A DNA stretch of 64,000 bases from Sceloporus undulatus (lineage: Eukaryota > Chordata > Lepidosauria > Squamata > Phrynosomatidae): assembly GCF_019175285.1 (NCBI RefSeq), contig NC_056525.1, forward strand, positions 130,773,910 to 130,837,909, in the 5' to 3' direction. Position numbers and translations under genes: made by a program. How positions within the stretch are numbered: the stretch's first letter is position 1; every line of letters starts with the position of its first letter. Below, piece after piece: positions 53,641-64,000 of this stretch. The notes beneath the pieces are model-generated. The model searched no databases, was not told the DNA's origin, and saw only the letters and a program-made list of their open reading frames with translations.

Positions 53641-53839
53641 CCATTGGCATCAAAGGCACTCTTTCTATTTGTGGGGAAAACCTTGGTACGGTAACTCTTG
53701 TTGAAGAGTTTGCTGCCAAAAATAAGTATCACTGCATTGTACATTGGCAAGTATAATGCAGCAAAGTTTTGTATTTCCACCATGCTTTCTATTGTAAACT
53801 ATATTCATTCATGAGGACTAAAACATAGATCATTTTGAG

Positions 53840-54135
53840 CATTTCTTGAAGAGGCTGGTGCCACATGCAACAATGTACTCTATCACACAGAAGTTTGTTG
53901 GTTGAGCTGTGGAAGAGGATTGCAACATTTTGTTGCTCTCAAGGAAGAAATCTTTCAGTTCCTGGAGAATACTACAAAAATTTCCCAGAGCTGCACAATG
54001 AAGTTTGGACTAATGACCTGTATTTTTTATATAACATCACAGGTCATCTAAATGAACTGAATTTACAGCTTGAGGGGAAATGTCAACTTCGTTTTCAAAT
54101 TATTGCTGCAGTAAAGGTTTTCAAAATGAAACATA
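53840..54135 (+). pseudogene. hAT-type transposase relic, part 1
   Basis: It encodes WTNDLYFLYNITGHLNELNL and QLEGKCQLRFQIIAAVKVFK, which match the middle of hAT transposases of the ZBED5/FAM200 kind (typical DVTxHLNxLNLQLQGK). No zinc-finger or N-terminal part is present. Interrupted by a GC-rich MITE and resumed at 54504. Confidence 0.75.
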
Positions 54136-54503
54136 GGCCCGTTACACACGGGCAGCTAGTACATCCTGGGGACGTACTAGCTTTAGGGTAAGTGCGTGGC
54201 TTATGCATGCACTTACCCCTATTACGGACCGAGTCCGTACAAGATGGCGGCGGCCGTTCCACACGGCCGCCGCCATCTTGACTTAGCGGACGCTCTGCGT
54301 CCGCATGTCGCACCTCGGAAGTGACGCCGTGAGTGCGCGCTTTGGCACTTGCGGCGTCTCTTCCTCGGTTGCCGGAAGGAGCGTGATTTTCGTGCTCCTT
54401 CTTTGCAGCGCGGAGGAGTCGTGTGGTTTGGCTGCTGCGACTCCTCCGCGCTGCAACCGGCAGCGGCCCGAGACAGCCCCTTTTGGGTGGTCTGTAATGG
54501 GCC
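54136..54503. mobile_element. GC-rich MITE inside the hAT relic
   Basis: Ends GGCCCGTTACACACGGGC and complement GGCCCATTACAGACC. It contains the perfect hairpin GATGGCGGCGGCCG ... CGGCCGCCGCCATC and TTACGGACCGAGTCCGTA. Another inverted pair is GCGCGGAGGAGTCG/CGACTCCTCCGCGC. It belongs with the MITEs at 6324 and 7650. Confidence 0.8.
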
Positions 54504-54865
54504 TTTGGCTATTCAAAATAACTGTTTAAAAGAGAAATGTGCCACTTTATGAAACATATTCCATTGTGTGAACATGTCAGATTATTTGGAAAATATTCAA
54601 ATGACACTGAACTTTTGATCCAAGAGTTTGACATAAGACTGACACTATCCAAAGAAGATGACATTAAATGTAAGTTAATTGGAGATCCTTTCTCTGGATC
54701 CACAGCTACAGGTCATTGAACAGTTTATTGAAATAAACACAGAGATACCAGCCTTCAGGACTTCTGTAAGAGTTTAGACAAGGGAAAGTTTAAAAATCTG
54801 TGAGGTGGTGCTTTACAGGTTTTCAGCACATTCAGGAGAATCTACATATGTGAGCAAACCTTCTT
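54504..54865 (+). pseudogene. hAT-type transposase relic, part 2
   Basis: KYSNDTELLIQEFDIRLTL and then, near 54830, RFSAHSGESTYVSKPSS (compare FGSTYVCEQ in active hAT proteins) show the C-terminal dimerisation side of the same transposase. It has stop codons and frame shifts between pieces. The L1 tail starts at its 3' edge. Confidence 0.7.
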
Positions 54866-54869
54866 CATT

Positions 54870-57063
54870 ATTTTTTAATTTATTTTCTTTATTAACATTT
54901 TATTACCACATTTTTAAAAAAACACATAAAACATTACAACTTTACACACATTACATTACATATATCACACATATAACATCTTTTCTTGGTCTTTCAACTC
55001 AAACATTCTTTCTTACACACTAAAATTGACTTCCGTACATTTGTAATTTTCCAGGTATCTTTAGTTCTAATGCAATTAATTATGTTCCTCATTTATTTTG
55101 TTTACCTCATTATATAACAGTTTCAACTTAGGACCTTTCTTGCATTGTTTCACAAGATTTTCGTAACTATCTAAATTAACAGTTTTCTAAATTAAAGTAC
55201 AATCTCTGACTGTATTTGGTTTTCATTAAATTTTGCTTATCCTTATAACTACTACATTTTATATTTCAAAATATTTTTTCAGTAATACCAGCACTCCTTC
55301 CAGTATATGTTGTATTGTTTAGTAAAAATAAAAACAATCATAATATCATTTAAATTTACAAAAAGATTATAGCATAAAACAAGTTATAATGCTATCTTCC
55401 TTTAGATTAAATAGTATTTTATGTTCCATTCATCCTTAATATAACAAAAAACATTATTCCAGTCCTTCATAATTTTACTTGTATTTTGTTTGCGTAGAAT
55501 TCTAGTCAGTTTATCAGATTCAACTGCAGCAAGTAGTTTCTTCATCCAATCTTCTGTTCCTGGTATCTTTTGTTCTTTCCAAGACTCCGCCAAAGTCATT
55601 TTAGCTGTTGATATTAAATGAACCAACACTCTACGATAAATTTTCTCCAATTCTTTCTCAACAATATGCAATAGGAACATTTCTTGTTTATTTCTTATTT
55701 ATTTCTTGTCTGATTTCTTGCCAATATTTTTTAACTTTAGCACAGGACCACCAAAGATGGAGAAAGGTACCTTTTTCTATGCCACATTTCCAAGATCTGT
55801 CAGAGTTTTTATTTGAGATTTTATGTAATTTTTCAGGAGTAATATACCACATATTGAACATTTTATAATAGTTTTCTCTTATTGCTTGGCTTACTGTATA
55901 TTTTACTCTGAATTTCCAGGAATATTCCCATTGTTCTATATCAATATTATGTCCAAGATTCCTAGCCCATTTTATCATATTCTCTTTTATTATTTTGTTT
56001 TCCATTTCATATTTCAGTAAGATTTTATAGAATTTAGATATCAATGAGCCTTTACCTGTACTTAATAAAGTACCTAGTTCTGAGTTGTTAGTATCTATTC
56101 CAGTTGTTTTGGTATCTAGTAGGTACCTTTCTCTCAATTGCCAAAACAAAAACCAACTACATTGTCTGCCATTTTTCCTAATTTCATTTTACGTTTTCAA
56201 TTCAGTTTCTTTCCCTTTTTGTGTTAACAAATCTTTATATGTCCACCATTCTTCGTTTAACCATAGATCACTTCTGTAAAGCGCTTCATGGGGAAAAACC
56301 CAGGTTGGTATCTTTTCAGTTACATATCTCTTATATTTTTTCCATACATCAAGGAGAGGTTTCCTTATATAGTGATTGTTCACATCCTTATTTGCTCTTT
56401 CTTTCTCATAAAAGAGAAAGGCGTGAAATCCAAATCTCAAATCAGCCCCCTCCAATCTCAGTATATCTTTATCATTTAGTTGTATCCAATCTATTATACA
56501 ATTTAGGCATGATGCCTCATAATAAAGTTTTAGGTTGGGTGCTGACAGTCCACCCCTTTCCTGAATGTCCTGCAAAAAATCTTAGTTTAATCCTGGGTTT
56601 TTTCCCATTCCAGATAAATGCAGCAAGTTCCTTATTCCAGTCTATGAATATTTTAGCATTTGTTATTATTGGTAAATGTTGAAATTAAAATAAGATCTTA
56701 GGTAACAACATCATTTTAAAAGCAGAAATTCTACCAAACAATGACAACTGTAGATTTTTCCATTTTTTCATTTGAAGTTTCATTTTCTGCCAAATTTTTT
56801 GTAGTTATTTTGAAACAGTTCTGAATTTTTATTAGTAATTTCAATCCCTAAGTTTTTAGTTTTTTCCTCACTATTTTAAAGTTTGCCAATTTTTCTAAGT
56901 TCATCTTCTCTTCATGATTTAAATGTTTTGTTATCATAACAGTCTTGTCCATGTTAATATTTAAACCAGTTAAATTTCCAAATGTTTTAATTTTTGTTAA
57001 TAGTAACATTATATCTTCAATGGGTTTACTTAGTGAAATCGCAATATCACCTGCAAATGCTTT
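54870..57063 (-). mobile_element. L1 LINE, antisense: 3' UTR and ORF2 C-terminal half
   Basis: From the T-rich tail at about 54870, the minus strand encodes the C-terminal region (SQAIRENYYKMFNMWYITPE, FLHLWWSCAKVKKYWQEI), a middle segment near 56200-56575 ([19 protein letters not shown]), and KIKAFAGDIAISLSKPIEDI with LTGLNINMDKT near 56930-57060. Several frame breaks. The copy is AT-rich like the flanks. Confidence 0.88.
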
Positions 57064-57181
57064 AATTTTGAATTCAGTACACGCGCCGCCATTGGGGACA
57101 ACGGGACTTGAGCATACGCGGATTTTGGTATAAGCGAGGGGGGTCCGGAACGGATCCCCTGCGTATACCAAGGACCGACTG
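57064..57181. mobile_element. TA-type MITE fragment at an L1 deletion joint
   Basis: Its right end in complement reads CAGTCGGTCCTTGGTATACG followed by CAGGGGATCCGTTCCGG. The left part CCGCCATTGGGGACAAC is shared with the element ending at 60310. The left end is missing. Confidence 0.6.
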
Positions 57182-57770
57182 TACTGCCGTAAATCCATCT
57201 ACACCTGGTGCTTTATTCTCTTTTAACTCCTGAATAGCCAGTAGGATTTCCAGTTTTGTGATGGGTTCTTCCAATTGTTCTTTTTGATCCTTATTTAATT
57301 TCCCAATGTTTTTTTGTTTCAAAAACTTTGTTATTATTGCACCATAGTTATCTACATTTTTGTCATCTTTGAATAGTTTTAAATATTCTTGAAAGAATAA
57401 GTTTATTGTTTCTTTTTGTTTTGTAATTTTAATTCCATTATGTATCAACTCTGTAATTAATTTTTTTCCCTTTTCTTTTCTTAATTTGTTTGCTAACCGT
57501 TTACTTGGTTTGTTAGCTTGTTCGAAATAACCTTGTTTTGATCTTTTTAATTTCTCGGCAAGTTCTTCTATTACCTGTTCTTGTAGTTGATTCTGTAACA
57601 TTTTTATTTCCTTTTGGACTGTAGAATCAAGTGGTTTTCCTCTCCATTCTTGTTCTTTTTCTTTCAATTGGTTTTTAATTTTCATGTATATGTCTATTTT
57701 ATTTCTCTTTAATTTTAAATCTCTTTTAATAAGAATACCTCTTGCCGTCGCTTTAAACACTATTTATTAT
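57182..57770 (-). mobile_element. L1 LINE, antisense: ORF2 linker and start of RT
   Basis: The minus strand encodes a long open stretch with QVIEELAEKLKRSKQGYFEQ, ANKPSKRLANKLRKEKGKK and, near its end, ELKENKAPGVDGFT. The core of the RT between VDGFT and KAFAGD is absent, so this and the preceding piece come from one deleted copy. The endonuclease domain is missing. Confidence 0.85.
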
Positions 57771-58044
57771 CTTTAAACTCACATTCTTATTAAGTGCCTG
57801 TCAATAAAATAGAGTTTTAAAATTAATTTTACATGGAGCTGCTGTTGAATATTATTCATTGTTGTTATTTACCATTAAGATGGTTTTAATTATGATAACC
57901 CTATGGATAAGATATCTCCAAGAGCACCAGATATAAATAGCTCCACAAACCTCAGGCCATGGCTTTCTTGTTTGAATCAATCCATCTGTAATGCAGCCTC
58001 CGTCTTTCCCAGCTGTCTTCAATTTGAGTGGGCATTATTCTTTT

Positions 58045-58250
58045 TTTCGAACAGTGGTGTCACTAAGGTTGACATCTTTTGGTGTGGCAACTCATGACGT
58101 CACACACACCCATACCACACCATACAGAATCCTTAGTCATTTTTTTGTACTAATGTTACACATAAATCATAATTTCTGTATATTATTGAATGTAATGGTA
58201 ATAGTTGTGACATAAACATCTAGCAAAATTAAACATTTAAATTACAATGT
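58045..58250. repeat. Possible MITE remnant
   Basis: ACAGTGGTGTCACTAAGGTT resembles a hAT-type terminal sequence, but no partner end could be found. 57780-59295 otherwise shows nothing I recognise: AT-rich non-coding DNA. Confidence 0.3.
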
Positions 58251-59296
58251 CATATGCACAACCTAAATGTATTCACATGTACATAGTTTCGTGTGGTTAA
58301 AGTGAACATTTGGTAAGTTGTGATGTTTTTAAAGAAAAAAAATAAAAGAGTAATTCTTTTATTTTTAAAAATATATATTTTTTAAATCTTCTAAAATTTT
58401 AAATATTCATTTTTAAAAACCCTGGGGCCTGTCCTTCCTCCTCCCATTGAGCCTCACTCCACTCACACCATCTCTTCAACATTTTAAAGGGATGCAGGCA
58501 AATGCCACAGTTTCTTTCTGCCAAAAGGCAGGTGTTTGGGGAGAAGTGGCCGCCTGTTTCCTATGAATTATCTCCAAAGTAGAATAGCCTTAGTTTAGTC
58601 ATTTTGGCTTCCAGTGAGAATTCAGGTTTAATATGCTGTTAGGCCCTTTTATCTGTCATTTTGGTGGCCCATGACATGCATAGAACTGTCTTCTATTACC
58701 ACATATCAGATGAGTTAATTGTCTTTTTGTCAGTTTTCTTCATTGTTCAACATTAACAACCGTACATAGAAATTGGAAATACTACAGTATGGATGATTCT
58801 GGCCTTGGCATTTAATGACATGTCTTTTACTTATGAACTTTATCTAGTTCTTTCATAGCTGCCCTTCCAAGTCTTGATTTCTTGAACACAGTCTCAAGGT
58901 ATTGAAAATCATTAATAATCTCTAAAAATTTTAATAATTATCTTCATCATTCACTTTAAAGTTATTTAAATCATTGGTGGTCATTATTTTTGTTTTACAG
59001 CTGTCATGAAAATTACTTGAAAATATGTACATACATAATCATATAGGAAAGCTACAGTGAGATTCGGTTTTGCTTTTCTTGGAAAAGGAGATTCATACAT
59101 TTGCTTCAGCCTCCTGCTAAATCATTCAAGACAAAGAGGTTTGCAAATGTTTCTACTCCACAGTTAATTACGATTACCATGACACCTTCTTTTCCTTTTA
59201 TAGAGCATCTCCATGGCAACTACACAGAGTTGTATTTGTCCTTTATTGACATTCTCACTGAGTCACTTTTGCTTTTCTGTTTATTCTTTCCCTGTC

Positions 59297-59630
59297 ACAG
59301 AATGATAGTCAGAAGAGACCCCAAGGGCCATCCAGGTCAACCCCCTGCCATGCAGGAACTCACAATCAAAGCATCCCTAACGGATGGCCATCCAGCATCT
59401 GATTAAAGACTTCCAAGGAGGGAGACTCCACTACTTTCTGAGGCAGTTTGTTCCACTATCAAATAACTTTTGCTGTCAGGAAGTTCTTCCTAATGTTGAG
59501 GTGGAATCTCTTTCCCTATAGCTGAATCCACTGTACAATGTCCTAGAGTCTGAAGCATCAGAAAACAAGCATCAATATGACACCCCTTCAAATATTTGAA
59601 CATGGCTATCATATCACCCCTCTCATTTCC
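59297..59630 (-). mobile_element. CR1 3' end, antisense
   Basis: It begins ACAGAATGATAGTCAGAAGA, runs through CCTGCCATGCAGGAAC and TTCCTAATGTTGAGGTGGAA, and ends near TATCATATCACCCCTC. Confidence 0.88.
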
Positions 59631-59666
59631 TTCTCCCCTGCTGATTTTCGTGCAGTGATATAAACT

Positions 59667-59885
59667 TTGTTAACTGGCCTTCAAGACAAACTATGTCAAA
59701 AAAAGAAGAGAACGGTGTATCCACCATCCCCAGGTACTCAAGCCTTGTCTAGGAAGAGGAAAAAAGTAATTCCACCTGCAGCTAAAGGTTCTTCTGCAAA
59801 GAGAGCCTCACTTGATGCTAGGCAGTCTAAGAGTGAAAACTTTGTTGCCCAGCAAAGACCTTGTTTGTCAGAGTTTTCAAGTTAG
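59667..59885 (+). other. Short unassigned open frame, basic
   Basis: A 72-codon frame rich in Lys, Ser and Pro (SRKRKKVIPPAAKGSSAKRA). It has no recognisable domain, and a mobile-element context (CR1 before, MITE and L1 after). It may be a piece of an L1 5' or ORF1 region or chance. I do not claim it as a gene. Confidence 0.2.
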
Positions 59886-59967
59886 AACAGATTTTTAATA
59901 TTTGAACATTTCAGGGTGCAAAGTGGAGACGATTCCTAAATCAATTCCAAGAAAATTTGGAAGCTGT

Positions 59968-60311
59968 GCAGACAGCCCCTAAGGGGCAGCCTGCAGCCAA
60001 CTCCAGCTGCGCCTGATCAGGGCCGTGGATTGGGCCCCCACTCTGGCCTTTTCAGGGTGCAAAAAGGAGCTGCAAAAAGCACCCTGGAAAGGGCACAATA
60101 GCCACAGTGTTGTGGCTTTAAGACACTCCTTTGGCGCTGCATCATGTAAACACAGCAGCAGAGGAGCACCATGATGCCACATGCTGTGTGCAGCGGCATG
60201 CAGCGTCCTGCCACATGTGCCGCCATTGGGGACAAAATCCCCGGATTTGCCATGCGCGTATGCTCAAATCCGCGCATGGCAAATCCGTGTATAAAGAGAG
60301 CCGACTGTATT
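59968..60311. mobile_element. GC-rich composite of MITE sequence ending in a TA-type terminus
   Basis: The right end in complement starts CAGTCGGCTCTCTTTATACA; the block GCCGCCATTGGGGACAAAAT is shared with 57064. The left 180 bases (GGCCTTTTCAGGGTGC, GCACCCTGGAAAGG) form a separate small hairpin. Boundaries on the left are uncertain. Confidence 0.5.
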
Positions 60312-62720
60312 TTACAAAACACTCAAGATGGAACTGATAGATGAACTGTAAGAACTATTAAATAAAACCCCAACAGAAGGTATGCCTGACTCATGGTCTT
60401 ATAGTGAAATTAGTTTGATTCCCAAAGAGGGAAAAGATACAAGAGATGTGTCAAACTACAGACCAATATCGTTAGTAATCTCGATTATAAGATATTTGCA
60501 GCAAATGTTGGCCCAAATCGACTCAAACAAAAAATTAAAAACTATAATACACGAAGACCAGAATGGATTTCTGGCAGGCAGACAAATAAGATACAACATG
60601 AGAACAATTATAAATATCCTGGAATTCTATAAATTAAATGGAAAAAAGGGTGTTTGACAATGTGAAATGGCCCTTTCTATTTGAAATGCTTAAGCAAATG
60701 GGCCGTGAGGACAAATTTTTAGCAAATGTAAAAAATATCTATAAATTCCAAAAAGCCTATATTACAATAAATGGAGAAAGAACACCAGAGTTCACTATAG
60801 ATAAAGGAACAAGACAAGGCTGCCCCTTGTCCCCTTTGCTCTTTACTTCTCTTCTGGGAGTTTTGTTAAGGGAAAATATAGAAATTAGAGATATAAGAGG
60901 TAAAAATAAAGAGGTAAAATTAAAAGCTTTTGCGGACAATTTAGTTTTAATACTAGATAACCCTATTAAAAGTATGGAAACATTGAAATAAGAAATTGAA
61001 TTTTTCAGGAAATTGGCAGGTTTTAAAGTGAACAAAAATAAAACTTGGTTATTAACAAAGAATATCAATAAAAAAGAAAAGAAGAAAAATTAAGCTGTAG
61101 AACCAAGGATAAAGTAAAATATTTAGGCATTTGGTTATCAAATAATACTGAGGAACTTTTTGTTTTAAATTATGTGCCAATGTGCGGAACAATTCAAAAT
61201 GACTTGAAAAAATGGAAAGATTTAAAGCTTTCATTATTGGGTAGGAACATGACAATTAAAATGTGTATTCTCCCAAAATTGTTATTTTTATTTTTAAATC
61301 TGCCAATAATCCAGAATCAGAAAATATTTACGGAATGGGGAAAAGAATTAAAAGATTTTATTTGAGATGGTAAAAGACCGAGAATTAAGTGAACAACGAT
61401 GAAAAATACGATCAAAAGGGGGGGGGGATGGCGGTATCAGACATTCTATTATATTATAGGGCGGCATGTATAGTGTGGATGAAAGATTGGTGTACAATTT
61501 GGCTGGCACGCATATGTCTGGTACGATGGGCAAAAACAGGATAAAGTCTTTAACGAACATCTATTAAGGAAAACATTAATTAATAATTGGTTAGTTGTAA
61601 AAAAAATTGTTTTATATCGGGCTTCCCCTTTGGGTTTCCCCACAGGAGGCTTTTTAGGCCAATGGGGAAGAAATAAAAAATGGATCACATATAGTGATAT
61701 ATTAACCTATGACAATGAAACAAATGTCATGTTAAGATCAAAAGAGGAAATCATGAACGGAATAGGTTGTATGAATTGGTTGAACTATATGCAACTTAAA
61801 GAAATGTTTATAAAGGACAAGAGTACACTGGGATTTGAAAGAGAAGACAATGAATTGGACATTATATTTATGGATGAGGATGAGAGAAAGTTAAGTAAAG
61901 TTTATAACACCTTACTGAAAAGATCTCTAGAAGAAGTGGAAATTAAAGACTCCATGATAAAATGGGCACAAGAATTGGGATATAATTTAGATTTGGAAAA
62001 ATGGGAGAAAGCCAGATTAAAAACAAACAAAACAAAAAAACAAAATTCTGTAGCACAAGCATTAAAAGAAAATTATTTTAAGGTAGTAAACAGATGGTAC
62101 CTAACATCATGTTCAACAGACAGAATATATAAATTAAACAATCGGTCTAGAGATGCCAAGACGAAACGGGTACATATTTGCATATGTGGTGGCACTGTAC
62201 ATATATAAAGCCTTTCTGGGAAAAGATCTATTTGGAAATTCAGTTAATGTTAAAAGTAGTTTTCGGTTTTCGACCAGAAATATATCTGTTAAATATGACC
62301 TCACTATTAGAATCAGAGGAAGAAACTAAGTTTTGGAAAATATTATTATATTTAATATCTATTGCCAGAATGATAAGAGCAAAGAATTGGAAATTACCTT
62401 TTACTCCACCCATAGAGACATGGCGAAATGAAATATTTGCAATGAAAGAACTAGATAGACTAACAGCATTAATAAATAAACAAGACATGGTTAAATGGGA
62501 AAAGGGTTGAGAAACAGTAAAGCCTTTACTTAACAGCTGCTTAATAATGGGAAGCACAAGAAACAAAAAAGTTTCTTTTATTGGTACAGATTTTCTGTCG
62601 AAAGTTTTACGATTAAGTCTAATATACATTGGATTTGTAATGTGAGGATATGTCATTGTTATATGTTGGAAGAACATGAGCTTTGTAAACAAGATACTTT
62701 AATAAAGATATAAAAAAATA
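60312..62720 (+). mobile_element. L1 LINE ORF2 (RT to C-terminus) and 3' end, decayed
   Basis: Motifs in order: SYSEISLIPKEGKDTRDVSN and YRPISL (60400), EDQNGFLAGRQIRYNMRTII (60560), GTRQGCPLSPLLFTSLLG (60810), KLKAFADNLVLIL (60920; the catalytic FADD is altered to FADN), LLGRNMTIKMCILPKLLFL (61240), and SVAQALKENYFKVVNRWYLT (62050), FWEKIYLEIQ (62220). Three or more frame breaks separate the pieces. Ends in an AATAAAGAT-type A-rich tail. It starts at a MITE, so the 5' part is missing. Confidence 0.9.
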
Positions 62721-62813
62721 AAGATAATAAATAGTACTTAGCAAAATTAAGATTCTGTTTCTTCGCCTGTGTTTTAAACACAATACCTGCATTGGACTCA
62801 TAGGAGTTTATCA

Positions 62814-63064
62814 CACAGGAGGAATTTCTCTTAATTTTGAATGAAAAGAAAGTGGGTCCAGAACACATTCACATGAATTCGCTAGTTCAGCGAATTTACA
62901 TGAATTCGAATTGCATTTGAACCGACTTTCCAATTCCCCGAAAATAGCTTGTCATTGCCCAAAATTGCCTGTGGTAGTCTATCACACAAAAGCGTGATAC
63001 CCCATGATTGTGTTCAGATTGCCATTGGATTATACTTCCAATTTCCCTTGTCTGATAAACTCCA
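62814..63064. mobile_element. MITE with GGAGTTTATCACACA-type ends
   Basis: The ends GGAGTTTATCACACAG and complement GGAGTTTATCAGACAAG are inverted. Flanks carry ATA on both sides. Inside is the near-palindrome around GAATTCGCTAGTTCAGCGAA. Confidence 0.7.
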
Positions 63065-63642
63065 TAATCCTAGTTAGGTAGAACTCAGGACTACATAAAG
63101 ATGAAATAATGTGTTAGTGATCCAAGATTTCTAGCATGGATGAGACTGGAATTCCTGCTTATCTTTTTCAGAGAGGGGCACCTGTCTCAGATTCTGCACA
63201 GTACAACTCTGTGACATATACTGCTAGTCTCCTTGCCACATTCCTCTGTGTGGAGTCAATATATGGATGATTTATTAATTTTTTCTGACTGAATACAAAT
63301 GCAAAGAAGACACTGTAATCTCCTCTGTGCATTGGAAGAAAGAGGCCACAAGGTGTCACTAAAGAAGCTCCCATTTACCTTGCTTCAGTTTACTTATTTG
63401 GTCACTTAATTTCTAAGCAGGGGAACCACCTCACACAAGGGTATGTCATTAATATTCTGTCTGTCCCCCAACCAAAATAGACATTTCTCCATTTCTGGGC
63501 ACAGCAAGCTATTGCCAACAACGTATCCACAATTTCTCATCCCTTACTAAACCTTTACTGGTTCTTTACAGGATTCTGTTCCAGATCCTCCAGAGGGGGC
63601 AGAAGGTGTAACCATGCTTTTATTCAGTTTAAGCACATAATG

Positions 63643-63953
63643 GAGTTTATCACACATGGTGCTTCCGTCGCCCAAACATCATCAAATGGGGTGGAAACGT
63701 CACCAGTGTTATGCCGCAGGCACTTCTAAAGTGGAAGAGTTATTGCCATGGAATCGCCAGGGAAGCAGCCCTTTTCTTATTAACAGATTAATCCATTGAT
63801 AATAAGAAAAGGCTTCTCCACTGACGATTCCATGGCAATAACTCTTCCGTTTCACTTTAGAAGTGCCAGGCATGATCACACTGATGATGCTTCTGCCCCA
63901 TTTTAATGATGTTTGAGCAACAGAAGCACAACATTTGTAGCTCTGTGTGAGGT
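63643..63953. mobile_element. Foldback MITE of the same terminal family
   Basis: The left end GGAGTTTATCACACATGG matches the previous element. The arms are long inverted repeats (GCACTTCTAAAGTGGAAGAG, TTATTGCCATGGAATCG, CTTTTCTTATTA and their complements) around about 63790. The right end stops at TGTGTGA where a CR1 begins, so the last bases of the terminal repeat are missing. Confidence 0.75.
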
Positions 63954-64000
63954 CGGGCCCCACCTGGAATAGTGTCCAGTACTGGGTACTTCAATTCAAA
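63950..64000 (+). mobile_element. CR1 3' region, running off the window
   Basis: GGGCCCCACCTGGAATAGTG and AGTACTGGGTACTTCAATTC correspond to the CR1 [14 protein letters not shown] coding region. Confidence 0.7.

Noticed and set aside
59667-59885. 72-codon basic frame as a small host gene
   Set aside because: No conserved motif, no splice or poly(A) context, and mobile elements on both sides.
1-64000. CRISPR array, bacterial operon or phage genes
   Set aside because: There are no regularly spaced repeats with unique spacers and no prokaryotic gene organisation; introns and vertebrate repeats are throughout.

Overview
This window is vertebrate nuclear DNA, most likely from a squamate reptile (lizard). 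That is inferred from the repeat mix: abundant CR1 3' ends, a BovB/RTE copy, young-looking L1 and L2 copies, squamate-type tRNA SINEs, DIRS-like and gypsy fossils, and many small hAT, Harbinger and TA-target MITEs. Base composition switches between AT-rich background and very GC-rich MITEs. No bacterial-style operons, CRISPR arrays or phage genes are present.

Two host genes can be read, both on the + strand. MGST3 (microsomal glutathione S-transferase 3) occupies 1798-5697 as its last four coding exons; the 5' exons lie before the window. TEDC1 (tubulin epsilon and delta complex protein 1) spans 13717-41274 in nine coding exons that join without frame conflict into 467 codons, from a CpG-rich first exon to a poly(A) signal at 41698. 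The two genes have unrelated jobs: membrane glutathione/peroxide chemistry and centriole triplet-microtubule stability.

Layout. 1-5.8 kb: MGST3, with a Harbinger-like element in its penultimate intron and a 100-N gap inside that element. 5.8-12.4 kb: repeats, with a second gap (25 N) at 8653. The sequence right of that gap is an insertion-rich second copy of the sequence left of it, and looks like uncorrected long-read gap fill. 13.4-41.7 kb: TEDC1, whose introns hold CR1, L2, DIRS-like, gypsy, LTR, foldback and TA-MITE insertions. 41.9-53 kb: repeat-only DNA with DIRS-like fossils, a CR1 carrying a SINE that itself carries a hAT MITE, a 1.4-kb hAT-like element with a polypurine tract, and a BovB split by a solo LTR. 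53.8-54.9 kb: a decayed hAT transposase split by a GC-rich MITE. 54.9-62.7 kb: two decayed L1 copies in opposite orientation, each abutting a TA-type MITE. 62.8-64 kb: two MITEs sharing one terminal repeat, then the start of a CR1.

I did not find a new multi-gene system. The most useful results are the TEDC1 gene model, the assembly problems (two duplicated gap flanks and a homopolymer frame break in MGST3), and several clean nested insertions with target-site duplications.
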